This document shows, in pieces, positions 25,560-34,411 of a stretch of DNA of 64,000 bases. The DNA lies in assembly GCF_000759715.1 (NCBI RefSeq), contig NZ_BBLU01000016.1:17650-81649 (forward strand). The letters run 5' to 3'. Under the pieces are notes generated by a model. It was not told where the DNA came from. It searched no databases and worked only from the letters and a program-made list of their open reading frames with translations. Source of the stretch: Demequina mangrovi. GTDB taxonomy: Bacteria; Actinomycetota; Actinomycetes; Actinomycetales; Demequinaceae. Position 1 is the first letter of the stretch; the number at the start of each line of letters is the position of its first letter. Both the position numbers and the translations under genes were made by a program.

Positions 25560-26795
25560 ATGATGGCGAGTGTGACCGCCGTCCCCCGCGAGGACGCGCC
25601 GCTCTGGCTCCGGCCGTGGAGCCTGGATGAGGGCGCGGATCGCGCGCGCGGGCTCTTCGCGGAGACCTTCGAGGGCGAGCCCGACGCCGTGGCGTCGGCA
25701 CCGGGGCGTCTCACCGTGATCGGGGACCACACCGACTACAGCGGCGGCCTCACGCTCGCGACGGTGACGCCGCATCGCACCTTCGTCGCCGCCCGCCGTC
25801 GCGACGACGAGGCGATCCGCGTGGTCGCCACCCGCGGCGACCTGGTCGACGGGCCGAGCACCCGCTGGGAGGGGGCGCTCAGCGCGCTGACCCCGGGCGA
25901 CGACGGCTGGCCCTCGCGCGTCGCCGGCATCGTCTGGGCGCTCGCCGAACGCGGCTACCCCGTCACGGGGCTCGACATCGCGGTCGACTCGTGCGTGCCG
26001 CTCGGCACGGGTCTGGGCTCCTCGGTCGCGCTCACCGCCGCGGTCGGGCGCGTGCTCGACGCGGCGTGGGGGCTCGCGCTCGACACCGAGGACGGCGCGG
26101 TCGAGCTCGCCGAGGCCTGCTTCGAGGCCGAGAGCGCGTACGTCGGATTCCCGTGCGGGCGGCTCGACCCCCACACCGCGCTGCGATGCGAGGACGGCGA
26201 GGCGGTCCTGCTCGACTTCTCCGAGGTGCCGCCGCAACTTACCCGCTACCCGCTCTACTTCCACGAGTACGGGCTGCGGCTCCTCCTCATCGACACGGGG
26301 CCGCGGCGCGAGGGATGGCGCGACGCGTACGCCCGCCGCAGCCGCGCCGCCGCCCGCGCGGCCGCGGAGCTGGGCCTGCCCTCCCTGCGCGAGCTCAAGC
26401 ACGATGAGGCCCTCGCCCGGGTCGCCGCGCTCGAGGACACCCCCACGCGCATCCGCGCCCGGCACATCGTCAGCGAGAGCATGCGGGTGCGCGACACGGT
26501 CGCGGCCCTGTCGGGGCTGGGACCCGCGCACGACCGCTTCACCGAGATCGGCGCGCTCATGCTCGCCTCGCACCGGTCGCTGAGCTCGGACTACCGCGTG
26601 AGCACGCCGGAGCTCGATCTCGCGGTCGACTCGGCCTTCGCCGCGGGCGCCCTCGGGGCGCGCCTCGCGGGCGCGGGCTTCGGCGGGTGCGCCGTCGCCC
26701 TCGTCCGGACGACCGCGCTCGACCGTGTGGCCGAGCGCGTCGACGCGGACTTCACCGCGCGCGGGTACCCGCGCCCGGCCTTCCTCCAGGTGTGA
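25560..26795 (+). CDS. galK: galactokinase
   Basis: A 411-residue GHMP kinase. The motifs are APGRLTVIGDHTDYSGG (with Asp replacing the usual Glu of GEHTDY), CVPLGTGLGSSVALTAAVG, and GARLAGAGFGGCAVAL. These follow the galactokinase signature order. It phosphorylates galactose at C1 in the Leloir pathway; galT and galE are not in the window. Two tandem ATGs (25560, 25563) and a GTG at 25572 are possible starts. Its stop abuts that of the convergent exonuclease III gene. Confidence 0.88.
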   Translation: MMASVTAVPREDAPLWLRPWSLDEGADRARGLFAETFEGEPDAVASAPGRLTVIGDHTDYSGGLTLATVTPHRTFVAARRRDDEAIRVVATRGDLVDGPSTRWEGALSALTPGDDGWPSRVAGIVWALAERGYPVTGLDIAVDSCVPLGTGLGSSVALTAAVGRVLDAAWGLALDTEDGAVELAEACFEAESAYVGFPCGRLDPHTALRCEDGEAVLLDFSEVPPQLTRYPLYFHEYGLRLLLIDTGPRREGWRDAYARRSRAAARAAAELGLPSLRELKHDEALARVAALEDTPTRIRARHIVSESMRVRDTVAALSGLGPAHDRFTEIGALMLASHRSLSSDYRVSTPELDLAVDSAFAAGALGARLAGAGFGGCAVALVRTTALDRVAERVDADFTARGYPRPAFLQV

Positions 26796-27596
26796 CTACA
26801 GCGCGTAGTCGACCACGAGCGGCGCGTGGTCGGTCCAGCGAGCGTCCCACGACGCCTGACGGTCGACGCGCACCGCGATGGCCTTCGCCGCGAGCTGCGG
26901 GCTCGCGTACTGATAGTCGATGCGCCAGCCGGCGTCGTTGTCGAAGGCCTGGCCGCGCATCGACCACCACGTGTACGGGCCGGGCTTGGCACCCTCGAGC
27001 GAGCGGTGGACGTCGACCCAGCCGGCGTCGACCCAGCGGTCCTGGTAGGCGCGCTCCTCGGGCAGGAAGCCCGCGGACTTGAGGTTGCCCTTCCAGTTCT
27101 TGATGTCGTTCTCGGTGTGGGCGATGTTGATGTCACCCATCACCACCACGCGGTCGAACTCCTCGCGCAGCACCGCGAGACGGTCGGTCATCGCGTCGAG
27201 CATCGCGTACTTGTCGTCCATCTTGGGGGTGCCCGCGGTGCCGGAGTGCATGTAGACGGAGACGATGCGCACGGGACCGGACGGCGACTCGACCGTCGCC
27301 TCGATCCAGCGACCGGTGTGGACGGGCTCGTCCATGGTGCCGCCGAGCGCGTCGACACCCGCGAGCACATCGGTCAGCGGGGCGCGCGAGGCGATCGCGA
27401 CGCCCGCGCGGCCCTTGATCTCGCAGGCCTGCTCGACCACGTGCCACTCGTCGCCGATGAGGCCGGCGGTGATCTCGAGGGGCGCGCGGACCTCCTGGAG
27501 GCAGATGACGTCGCACTCGGACTCGGCGATCCAGTCGTGCATGCCCTTCTTGGCGGCGGCACGCACGCCGTTGACGTTGACGGAAGCGATTCTCAT
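26796..27596 (-). CDS. xth: exodeoxyribonuclease III
   Basis: A 266-residue member of the endonuclease/exonuclease/phosphatase fold. It starts MRIASVNVNGVRAAAKKGMH. CLQEVRAP carries the metal Glu, VSVYMHSGTAG follows, and VVMGDINIAHTENDIKNWKG holds the Asp/Asn pair. YTWWSMRGQAFDNDAGWRID and DHAPLVVDYAL end the active site. It cleaves at abasic sites and degrades from 3' ends in base-excision repair. TACGGT seven bases upstream suggests a leaderless mRNA. Confidence 0.92.
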   Translation of the reverse strand: MRIASVNVNGVRAAAKKGMHDWIAESECDVICLQEVRAPLEITAGLIGDEWHVVEQACEIKGRAGVAIASRAPLTDVLAGVDALGGTMDEPVHTGRWIEATVESPSGPVRIVSVYMHSGTAGTPKMDDKYAMLDAMTDRLAVLREEFDRVVVMGDINIAHTENDIKNWKGNLKSAGFLPEERAYQDRWVDAGWVDVHRSLEGAKPGPYTWWSMRGQAFDNDAGWRIDYQYASPQLAAKAIAVRVDRQASWDARWTDHAPLVVDYAL

Positions 27597-27918
27597 GGCG
27601 ACAACCGTACCTGCGGCCGCCGACGCCGAGAGCCCGCCGCCGAGAGCCCGCCGCCGGTGCGCCCGGCCGCCGACGCATCCCCCGGCCGGCCCCGATCCGC
27701 CGTCGCCACCGGCACGCATGTCGGAGCGAGCGCGGGCCGTTCCGACGCGACGGTCGCGACCGGCACGGCTGTCGGACCGGCGCAGCGGCGGTCCGACATG
27801 CGGGTGGGCGGGGTGGGCAGGGCGAGCCGGGACCTAGGTGCGCCGCAGGAGGCACCGACGCTGAGGGCCCGCCCGGAACGATCCGGACGGGCCCTCGATG
27901 CAGCACTGTGGTGCAGCG
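27597..27918. other. 322-bp intergenic region between folD and xth
   Basis: No gene is supported here. The xth -10 box (TACGGT, 27604-27609, minus) lies at one end and the folD terminator hairpin at the other. Between them are two 24-bp direct repeats, at 27702-27725 and 27753-27776 (three mismatches), and a hairpin in which 27770-27779 pairs with 27789-27798. The sequence is extremely GC-rich, and chance frames in it are not credible. Confidence 0.65.
27864..27895 (-). terminator. terminator of the glyA-folD operon
   Basis: AGGGCCCG at 27864-27871 pairs with CGGGCCCT at 27888-27895, then one mismatch, then CCGG/CCGG around a six-base loop. It lies 24 bases beyond the folD stop. Confidence 0.75.
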
Positions 27919-28818
27919 TCAGCCGAGCGCGCGCTCCGCGCTCTCGACCACGTTCGCGAGCAGCATCGCGCGGGTCATCGGACCCACGCCGCCCGGGTTG
28001 GGCGAGTACCAGGAGGCCTTGGCCCGCGCATCGGCCGCGATGTCGCCGGCCACCTTCGACTTGCCGGTCTCCGGGTCGGTGACGCGCGAGACGCCCACGT
28101 CGACCAGCACCACGCCGTCCTTGACCATGTCGGCGGAGACGATGCCCGGCACGCCGGCGGCGGCGATCACCACATCGGCGTTGCGCGTGTGGGCGGCGAG
28201 GTCCGCGGTGCCGGTGTGGCACAGCGTCACGGTCGCGTTGACGTCCTTGCGCGTGAGCAGCAGCCCGATCGAGCGCCCGACGGTGGTGCCGCGGCCCACG
28301 ACCACGACCTCCTTGCCCCGCAGGTCCACCCCGTGCCGCGCGAGCAGCTCGATGATGCCCTTGGGCGTGCACGGCAGGCTCGACTCCACCGGCTCCGAGA
28401 TGCGCAGCACCAGGCGGCCCAGGTTGGTCGGGTGCAGCCCGTCGGCGTCCTTGTCGGGGTCGATGAGCTCCAGCACGCGGTTGGTGTCGATGCCCTCAGG
28501 GAGCGGGAGCTGCACGATGAAGCCGGTGCACGCAGGGTCGGCGTTGAGGCGCGCCACGGCGGCCTCGATCTCCTCCTGCGTCGCGGTCTCGGGCAGGTCC
28601 TCCCGGATGGAGGCGATGCCCACCTCGGCGCAGTCGGCGTGCTTGCCGTTGACGTACCAGGTGGAACCCGGGTCCGAGCCGACCAGAAGCGTGCCGAGGC
28701 CGGGCGTCACGCCGCGCGAGCGCAGCGCGTCGACCCGGTCCTTCAGCTCGCCCTTGATGGCGGCCGCGGTGGCCTTGCCGTCGAGGACCTGCGGCCCGGA
28801 GGCGGCGGGAGCCGTCAC
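27919..28818 (-). CDS. folD: methylene-THF dehydrogenase / methenyl-THF cyclohydrolase
   Basis: A 299-residue bifunctional enzyme that interconverts methylene- and 10-formyl-[14 protein letters not shown] carries the catalytic Tyr/Lys. [30 protein letters not shown] (NADP fold) and [18 protein letters not shown] are family signatures. The GTG start overlaps the glyA stop (GTGA), so translation is coupled. SHMT and FolD catalyse consecutive steps. Confidence 0.94.
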   Translation of the reverse strand: MTAPAASGPQVLDGKATAAAIKGELKDRVDALRSRGVTPGLGTLLVGSDPGSTWYVNGKHADCAEVGIASIREDLPETATQEEIEAAVARLNADPACTGFIVQLPLPEGIDTNRVLELIDPDKDADGLHPTNLGRLVLRISEPVESSLPCTPKGIIELLARHGVDLRGKEVVVVGRGTTVGRSIGLLLTRKDVNATVTLCHTGTADLAAHTRNADVVIAAAGVPGIVSADMVKDGVVLVDVGVSRVTDPETGKSKVAGDIAADARAKASWYSPNPGGVGPMTRAMLLANVVESAERALG

Positions 28819-30107
28819 TGGGCGAGGCCCTCGTACAGCGGGAACTCGTCGGCCAGCTTCGCGACGCGGGCGCGGAGGGCCGGGATGTCGGCGCCGCCCT
28901 TGAATGCCGTGGCGATGACGTCGGCGACCTCGGTGAACTCCTCGGCGCCGAAGCCGCGCGACGCGAGCGCCGCGGTGCCGATGCGCACGCCCGAGGTGAC
29001 CATCGGCGGGCGGGGGTCGAACGGGACGGCGTTGCGGTTGACGGTGATGCCGACCTCGTGGAGGAGGTCCTCGGCCTGCTGGCCGTCGAGCGGCGAGTTG
29101 CGGAGGTCCGCGAGCACGAGGTGCACGTCGGTGCCCCCGGTCACGACGTTCACACCGGCCTCGATGGCGTCGGGCGACGTGAGGCGCTCGGCGATGATAC
29201 GGGCGCCCTCGAGGACGCGCTCCTGGCGCTCCTTGAACTCCTCGCCCGCGGCGGCCTTGAGCGCGACCGCCTTCGCGGCGATGACGTGCATGAGCGGGCC
29301 GCCCTGCTGGCCCGGGAACACGGCCGAGTTGAGCTTCTTCGCGAGCGCGGTGTCGCGCGACACGATCATGCCGGAGCGGGGGCCGCCGATGGTCTTGTGG
29401 ATTGTGGTCGAGACCACGTCCGAGTACGGCACGGGCGACGGGTGCAGGCCCGCGGCCACGAGGCCGGCGAAGTGCGCCATGTCGGTCCACAGCTTGGCGC
29501 CGACCTCGTCGGCGATCGAGCGGAACGCCTCGAAGTCGAGGTGACGGGGGTACGCCGACCAGCCCGCGATGATGACGTCGGGACGCTCGGCCAGGGCCTG
29601 CTCGCGCACCTGCTCCATCTCGATGCGGTGCGTCTGCTCGTCGAGGCCGTAGGCCGCGACGTCGTAGAGCTTGCCGGAGAAGTTGAGCTTCATGCCGTGC
29701 GTGAGGTGGCCGCCGTGCGCGAGCGAGAGGCCCATGATCTTGTCGCCGGCGTTGATGAGCGCGTGCAGCACCGCAGCGTTGGCGGTCGCGCCCGAGTGCG
29801 GCTGGACGTTCGCGTACTCGGCGCCGAACAGCGACTTGGCGCGCTCGATCGCGATGGTCTCCGCGACGTCGACCTCCTCGCAGCCGCCGTAGTAGCGGCG
29901 GCCGGGGTAGCCCTCGGCGTACTTGTTGGTGAGCACCGAGCCCTGGGCCTGCAGCACGGAGCGCGGCACGAAGTTCTCGGACGCGATCATCTCGAGGTAG
30001 TTGCGCTGGCGGTCGAGCTCGCGGTCGAGCACCTGCGCGATCTCGGGGTCGAAGTCCTGCAGGGTGGCGTTCATCACCGCTGCGGTGGCGCTGGAGTCGG
30101 TCGTCAT
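28815..30107 (-). CDS. glyA: serine hydroxymethyltransferase
   Basis: A 430-residue fold-type I PLP enzyme converting serine plus THF to glycine plus methylene-[55 protein letters not shown] and [17 protein letters not shown] are family blocks; [17 protein letters not shown] holds the PLP Lys. The ATG at 30107 has AAGGAC a few bases upstream. It is the first gene behind a ZTP riboswitch. Confidence 0.95.
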   Translation of the reverse strand: MTTDSSATAAVMNATLQDFDPEIAQVLDRELDRQRNYLEMIASENFVPRSVLQAQGSVLTNKYAEGYPGRRYYGGCEEVDVAETIAIERAKSLFGAEYANVQPHSGATANAAVLHALINAGDKIMGLSLAHGGHLTHGMKLNFSGKLYDVAAYGLDEQTHRIEMEQVREQALAERPDVIIAGWSAYPRHLDFEAFRSIADEVGAKLWTDMAHFAGLVAAGLHPSPVPYSDVVSTTIHKTIGGPRSGMIVSRDTALAKKLNSAVFPGQQGGPLMHVIAAKAVALKAAAGEEFKERQERVLEGARIIAERLTSPDAIEAGVNVVTGGTDVHLVLADLRNSPLDGQQAEDLLHEVGITVNRNAVPFDPRPPMVTSGVRIGTAALASRGFGAEEFTEVADVIATAFKGGADIPALRARVAKLADEFPLYEGLAQ

Positions 30108-30126
30108 GACTGTCCTTGTCCTGTCC

Positions 30127-30144
30127 GCCGGCGAGGTCGCCGGC
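30127..30144 (-). promoter_or_regulatory. hairpin in the riboswitch expression platform
   Basis: GCCGGCGA (30127-30134) is the complement of 30137-30144, making a tight hairpin 20 bases upstream of the glyA ATG and close to its ribosome-binding site. It could alternate with the aptamer fold. Confidence 0.45.
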
Positions 30145-30164
30145 AAGTAGCTTCCGGTGACCAG

Positions 30165-30247
30165 TGGCCCAGGCGTGCGACCAGCAGTCGAGAGATCTCC
30201 TTGCCGCTCCCCGTGGGTGAGCCCACTGCGCCAGTTGCGGCAGGCCC
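30165..30247 (-). ncRNA. ZTP riboswitch (pfl motif) upstream of glyA
   Basis: Read on the minus strand, the leader has TGCCGC, then AACTGGCG, a GTGGG...CCCAC hairpin, CGGGGAGCG, GCGGCA closing the first helix, a variable loop, and CGCCTGGGC. This is the order and sequence of the pfl RNA, which binds ZTP/ZMP (the signal of 10-formyl-THF shortage) and commonly controls glyA and folD, as here. A TAGACT -10 box lies just upstream at 30249-30254. Confidence 0.85.
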
Positions 30248-30248
30248 G

Positions 30249-30254
30249 AGTCTA
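30249..30254 (-). promoter_or_regulatory. -10 box of the glyA-folD operon
   Basis: TAGACT on the minus strand, just before the riboswitch aptamer. No good -35 element is seen at normal spacing. Confidence 0.5.
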
Positions 30255-30280
30255 GCAACGGACGCGCGATGCGCCAGGTG

Positions 30281-31141
30281 TCAGCGCGAAGCCGGGCCGC
30301 GGTCGGGGACGACGGCGTCGCCGGGAGCATCGTCCTCGGTCGCGCGGACGATGCTGTCGCTCACCCTGCGCTCCATCGCGGCGGACAGCCTGCTGCCGTG
30401 CGCGCCGCCGATGCGATCGCGGATGCGGTCCCAACGCCGCTGGTAGACCTCGGAGTAGCGGCGCCGTGCGCGCGCCATCTTCTTGTCCTTGTAGAACCGT
30501 CGCGCCCAGTAGGACGTGGGCTTGGCGAGCCGGATCGCGCAGACGAGCGAGACGATCGGGATGACGATGCCGATGAGCCCGAGCACCCGCTTGCCCTTGA
30601 GGAACGCGAGGACCACCACGGCGAAGTGGAGCGCAAGCGCGAGCGCGAAGGCCCACGCCGAGCTCTGCTCGGACGGGTCCACCCCGACCGGCGAGGAGCC
30701 GAGCAGCAGCCCGAGCGCGAGCACCGAGGCGATGAGGATCGCGTCGATCGACTTGCGGCCCTCCGCGGACCAGTAGACGTCCTCGAGATGGAGCCACAGG
30801 GCGAACTCGTCGAGCGCGAGCGCCGCGCCGGCGCCGAAGAACGCGGCCAGCACCTCGGCCCACGGCGACGCCGGGGAGAAGCGGAACTCGAGCACGCCCG
30901 TCAGCAGCACGAGCAGGATGCCCCACACCTGGTGATGCACGTGCACGCCGCCGAGGTGGATGTTCGACAGCAGGCCGCCCTCCGACGAGGCCTCGACCTC
31001 GCCGCGGGCGACCGCCTGCTCGCGCGCCCGGATCCGTCGCGTGACGCCGCGCGTGATGGCGAAGGTCACCAGGAAGCCGATGAGCAGCCACAGGGTCGGG
31101 CCGCGTCCCGGCTCGACGATGTAGGTGTCGTACCAGGCCAT
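30281..31141 (-). CDS. multi-pass membrane protein with His-rich motif
   Basis: A 286-residue protein with about six hydrophobic segments. Conserved-looking polar elements are [16 protein letters not shown], between segments 1 and 2, and [20 protein letters not shown], after segment 3. These His and acidic residues in the membrane interface could bind metal or a redox cofactor. A basic C-terminal tail follows ([20 protein letters not shown]). The family is recalled as uncharacterised actinobacterial. GGGGAGGGG precedes the ATG. Confidence 0.75.
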   Translation of the reverse strand: MAWYDTYIVEPGRGPTLWLLIGFLVTFAITRGVTRRIRAREQAVARGEVEASSEGGLLSNIHLGGVHVHHQVWGILLVLLTGVLEFRFSPASPWAEVLAAFFGAGAALALDEFALWLHLEDVYWSAEGRKSIDAILIASVLALGLLLGSSPVGVDPSEQSSAWAFALALALHFAVVVLAFLKGKRVLGLIGIVIPIVSLVCAIRLAKPTSYWARRFYKDKKMARARRRYSEVYQRRWDRIRDRIGGAHGSRLSAAMERRVSDSIVRATEDDAPGDAVVPDRGPASR

Positions 31142-31175
31142 CGCCCCTCCCCCGTCGGCTCAGGCGGCCCTTGCG

Positions 31176-31715
31176 TCAGCCGTCGCTGCGCGCCGCGCCG
31201 TCCTCGACGTCGTCCTCGTCGTCGATGATGGCGCCGGCCTCGAGCACCTTGCGCAGGTACGCGTACGTGAGGTCGCCCGCGACCTGGTCGAACTGGTGCT
31301 CGTAGCCGGCCTTGTTGTACATCGCGATGTTGTGCTTGGAGTTCTGGCCGGTGAAGACCCAGACCTCCTTGGTGTCCTCGGGTAGGTAGCCGAGCACACC
31401 GAAGAGCAGCTGCGTGCCGATGCCCTGGCCCTGCTGGTCGGGCGCGACCGCGAGGCGGCCGATGGTCGCCTTGCCGTCCTCGATGCCCACCCGGATCGAG
31501 CCGATGAGGCGGTGGCCCATCCACGCGCCCAGCGTGACGACGTCGTCGTCCTGGAGGTCGACCACCAGCTCCTCGAGCGTCTGCGTGAGCGCCGGGATGT
31601 TGGGGTCGTTGAAGATCTGCGCCTCCGAGACGAACGCGGCGCGCCTCAACGTGAGGAGCTCGCCGGCATCCGGGGTGCCCACGACATCGATACGGATCTG
31701 ATCGCCCTCGCTCAT
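31176..31715 (-). CDS. GNAT family N-acetyltransferase
   Basis: A 179-residue protein. The acetyl-CoA-binding motif A is IGRLAVAPDQQGQGIGTQLL (residues ~88-107). Motif B is TGQNSKHNIAMYNKAGYEHQ. The C-terminal tail is acidic (IIDDEDDVEDGAARSDG). The acceptor is unknown. Divergent from purU, with an 87-bp shared upstream region. Confidence 0.85.
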   Translation of the reverse strand: MSEGDQIRIDVVGTPDAGELLTLRRAAFVSEAQIFNDPNIPALTQTLEELVVDLQDDDVVTLGAWMGHRLIGSIRVGIEDGKATIGRLAVAPDQQGQGIGTQLLFGVLGYLPEDTKEVWVFTGQNSKHNIAMYNKAGYEHQFDQVAGDLTYAYLRKVLEAGAIIDDEDDVEDGAARSDG

Positions 31716-31788
31716 GGCTCCATCCTGGCATGACGAGGCCCCCGCCACGCACTGTCACGCCGTCGGGGGTGATCAACGTCATTCCCGC

Positions 31789-31794
31789 TAATCT
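31789..31794 (+). promoter_or_regulatory. -10 box of purU (leaderless)
   Basis: TAATCT ends eight bases before the ATG at 31803. It is the best-matching -10 box seen in the window. Confidence 0.6.
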
Positions 31795-31802
31795 TGTGCG
31801 TC

Positions 31803-32654
31803 ATGACCGCCGCATCGTCCTGGGTCCTCAGCCTCTCCTGCCCCGACCGCCCCGGCATCGTCCACGCGGTGACGGGCGTGCTCGCGGAGCACGACGGCAA
31901 CATCACCGAGTCGCAGCAGTTCGGCGACCCGGACACGGGCCTGTTCTTCATGCGCGTCGAGTTCGCGTCGGCGGCGCCGCTCGCGGAGCTCGAGGCGGCG
32001 GTGGCGGGGATCGCCGGCCGCTTCGAGATGACGTGGAACCTCGACGTCGCCGGGCGCCGGATGCGCACGATCGTCATGGTGTCCAAGACCGCGCACTGCG
32101 TGAACGACCTCCTGTTCCGTGAGCGCGCGAAGACCCTGCCCGTCGACATCGTGGGCGTCGTGGGCAACCACGAGACCCTGCGCGAGCTCGCGGAGTTCTA
32201 CGGCAAGCCGTTCCACCACATCCCGGTGACGGCGGACACCAAGGCCGAGGCGGAGGCCGCGCTGCTGGCCCTGGTCGAGGAGCTCGACGCGGAGCTGGTG
32301 GTGCTCGCGCGCTACATGCAGATCCTGTCCCCCGAGCTCTCGGACGCCCTGCGCGGGCGGATCATCAACATCCACCACTCGTTCCTGCCGAGCTTCAAGG
32401 GCGCGCGCCCCTACTTCCAGGCGCACGACCGCGGCGTCAAGCTCATCGGCGCTACCGCGCACTACGTCACGAGCGACCTCGACGAGGGCCCGATCATCGA
32501 GCAGGACGTCGAGCGCGTCGACCACACGTTCACGCCCGAGGCGCTCACCGCGATCGGCGCGGACGTCGAGCGGCGCGCTCTCGCCCGCGCGGTCCGCTGG
32601 CACGCGGAGCACCGGGTGCTGCTCGACGGCCACCGGACCATCGTCTTCAAGTAG
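31803..32654 (+). CDS. purU: formyltetrahydrofolate deformylase
   Basis: A 283-residue protein. Residues 1-85 are an ACT-like domain (LSCPDRPGIVHAVTGVLAEH). The rest is a formyltransferase fold with VGNHETLRELAEFYG and IINIHHSFLPSFKGARPYFQ; ATAHYVTSDLDEGPIIEQD follows. It releases formate from 10-formyl-THF, balancing the folate pool with glyA/folD nearby. The start at 31803 follows TAATCT and gives the expected MTAASSWVLSLSCPDRPG N-terminus. Confidence 0.93.
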   Translation: MTAASSWVLSLSCPDRPGIVHAVTGVLAEHDGNITESQQFGDPDTGLFFMRVEFASAAPLAELEAAVAGIAGRFEMTWNLDVAGRRMRTIVMVSKTAHCVNDLLFRERAKTLPVDIVGVVGNHETLRELAEFYGKPFHHIPVTADTKAEAEAALLALVEELDAELVVLARYMQILSPELSDALRGRIINIHHSFLPSFKGARPYFQAHDRGVKLIGATAHYVTSDLDEGPIIEQDVERVDHTFTPEALTAIGADVERRALARAVRWHAEHRVLLDGHRTIVFK

Positions 32655-32919
32655 GCCCCCGGCCCCGCGCCTCCACCACGCAGCGCTCGTCACGAGCCGC
32701 TGAGTCGAGGAACCGGCGACGCGACACGCCGCCGATACGCCGGGGACTGTGCGGCGCGGCCGCGAAAGTGTGACGGAACCGCGCTCGCTCGACCTGGCCG
32801 AGCAGCGCACTGAATAGTTCCGAAGCACGGTGCCAATACTGGCGTCATGCCTGATGACGCCGCTAGCCTCGGAATCAGCGCCGCGCCCGCGCCGCCAATC
32901 GATTCTGCTGGGGGGAACC
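32655..32919. other. lower-GC intergenic region upstream of the repeat protein
   Basis: No gene is seen in these 265 bases. GCTCGT-C-ACGAGC (32685-32697) is a perfect dyad. GGCGTCAT (32841-32848) and ATGACGCC (32854-32861) form a second, followed at once by a TAGCCT -10-like box (32864-32869). The A+T content is visibly higher than elsewhere. Confidence 0.55.
32841..32861. promoter_or_regulatory. inverted repeat at the repeat-protein promoter
   Basis: Perfect 8-bp arms (GGCGTCAT/ATGACGCC) with a 5-base spacer, ending two bases before TAGCCT. It occupies the -35/spacer region, where a repressor or activator could sit. Confidence 0.5.
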
Positions 32920-33486
32920 ATGCCTGCATTCGAACTACATAGTCTTCACGCGCTCGACTCCGGGTACGGCGGAGACCTGGACCAGTGGATGGCCGAGGTC
33001 CGCCAGCGGCCCGAACCCGTCGTCACGATCGCGCGCACGACTTGGCCCCTCGAGGAGAACCGCTACCGGACGTTCCCGCAGTACCTCGACGATCTCAAGT
33101 ACCACGAGCTCCCCAGGATGGAGATCGCCGTCGCGACATGGCTCCTGGAGAGTTCCAAGTATCGGCCGTTCCCGCAATACGTCGAGGACCTCAAGTACCG
33201 GGACATGGTGCTACTCCAACTGGCTCGCGAGGCCTGGTTGGCCGAAGACAGCCGCAATCGCCAGTTTCCGCTGTATGTCGACGACCTCAAGTACACGGAT
33301 ATTCCGCGGCTGATGTTCGCGCTCGAACTCTGGAAGCTCGAGCGGTCGAAGTACCGCACATTCCCGCAGTACGTTGAGGATCTGAAGTATCACGACCTGT
33401 CCACGCTCATGCCGCTGAGCACCGAATGGAAGTCCGGCCCCTGCGCGTCGACAACCTTCCCTAGTTTCGTCGACTCGCGACGCTGA
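32920..33486 (+). CDS. unassigned protein with four 32-residue tandem repeats
   Basis: A 188-residue protein. After about 48 residues (MPAFELHSLHALDSGYGGDL ... VVTIARTTWPLE, whose end looks like a half repeat) come four uninterrupted 32-residue repeats, residues ~49-176. Their consensus is SKYRxFPQYVEDLKY, then [DE][LIM]xxL, then AxxxWxLE. Each unit could form two short helices, one aromatic-rich (FPQYVEDLKY). There is no signal peptide, membrane segment or catalytic motif. A GGGGGGA ribosome-binding site precedes the ATG. Base composition is less GC-rich than the neighbours (TTT, AAT, CTA, ATA codons appear), suggesting transfer or recent duplication. I do not recognise the family; a scaffold or binding role is only a guess. 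Confidence 0.75.
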   Translation: MPAFELHSLHALDSGYGGDLDQWMAEVRQRPEPVVTIARTTWPLEENRYRTFPQYLDDLKYHELPRMEIAVATWLLESSKYRPFPQYVEDLKYRDMVLLQLAREAWLAEDSRNRQFPLYVDDLKYTDIPRLMFALELWKLERSKYRTFPQYVEDLKYHDLSTLMPLSTEWKSGPCASTTFPSFVDSRR

Positions 33487-33492
33487 ACCCCT

Positions 33493-33526
33493 CGCGGCTC
33501 GGGCCGGTCCGCCGTACCGAGCCGCG
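33493..33526. terminator. bidirectional terminator between the repeat protein and nagA
   Basis: CGCGGCTCGG (33493-33502) pairs with CCGAGCCGCG (33517-33526) around a 14-base loop, between two convergent stops. Confidence 0.65.
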
Positions 33527-33530
33527 GGAC

Positions 33531-34409
33531 CTAGCCGAGCGCGAGCACCCGCTCCGGCGTGGTCGACGCCGCCGCCTCCGCCTGCTCGCGCGGCACGCCG
33601 GCCTCGACGCACACCTCGACCGCGCGGTCCATGGTGAGCGTGGAGCCCGCGAGGGTGTCCGTCCCGGCCAGCACGGCGCGACCATCGGCCGTGACGTCGA
33701 CGTCCAGCCCGCCCAGGTCGTAGCGGCCGGGGGACGATGCGGCGGCCGCCATGGCGTCCGTCACGAGCACGATGCGCCCCGGCGCGGCGCGGAACAGCGT
33801 CGCGAGGTTGGAGCGCGCGACGTGGATGCCGTCGGCGATCACCTCGATCGCGACCCGCGGGTCGTCGAGCGCGGCGCCGAGCGGCCCGGGCTCGCGGCCC
33901 GTGATCGCGGGCATCGCGTTGAAGCCGTGCGTGATGAGCGTGGCGCCCGCGTCGAAGGCGGCGCGCGCCTCGGCGGCCGTGCACTCGGTGTGCCCGACGG
34001 CCACCACGACCCCCATGTCGATCAGGAGGGAGACCGCCTCGACAGCGCCCGGCAGCTCGGGCGCCATGGTGATCTGGCGCAGCGTCCCGTCGCAGGCCTC
34101 GAGGAGGTCGAGGACCGCCTCGCGCGAGGGATGTGCGAGGGCCGCCGGATCGTGCGCCCCCTTGCGCGACGGCGCGAGGAAGGGCCCCTCGAGGTGGATG
34201 CCGAGCAGACCGGCATCGGCCTCCATCGCCTCGCGGATCACGGCGGCCGCGCGCGCGGTCTCCGCGAGCGGAGCCGACACCAGGGACGCCACCACCCGCG
34301 CCGTGCCGTGCGCGCGGTGCGCCGCGACCGCCGCGAGCGTGCCCTCGACGGTGCCGCCGAAGGCATGCCCGCCGCCGCCGTGGCAGTGGATGTCGGTCCA
34401 GGGCGCCAC
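33531..34409 (-). CDS. nagA: N-acetylglucosamine-6-phosphate deacetylase, minimal form
   Basis: A 292-residue amidohydrolase barrel. TDIHCHGGGG is the metal HxH motif and already lies at residues ~5-14. GIHLEGPFLAPSRKGAH, VAVGHTECTAAEARAAF, LITHGFNAMP, EVIADGIHV and LVTDAMAAA complete the NagA active site. Usual NagA proteins have about 380 residues, because a small beta-sandwich domain is built from both termini. Here both extensions are absent, and no such sequence follows the stop. The GTG start lies two bases after the nagB stop, so a longer N-terminus would overlap nagB. It would yield glucosamine-6-phosphate and acetate. Confidence 0.85.
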   Translation of the reverse strand: MAPWTDIHCHGGGGHAFGGTVEGTLAAVAAHRAHGTARVVASLVSAPLAETARAAAVIREAMEADAGLLGIHLEGPFLAPSRKGAHDPAALAHPSREAVLDLLEACDGTLRQITMAPELPGAVEAVSLLIDMGVVVAVGHTECTAAEARAAFDAGATLITHGFNAMPAITGREPGPLGAALDDPRVAIEVIADGIHVARSNLATLFRAAPGRIVLVTDAMAAAASSPGRYDLGGLDVDVTADGRAVLAGTDTLAGSTLTMDRAVEVCVEAGVPREQAEAAASTTPERVLALG

Positions 34410-34411
34410 GC

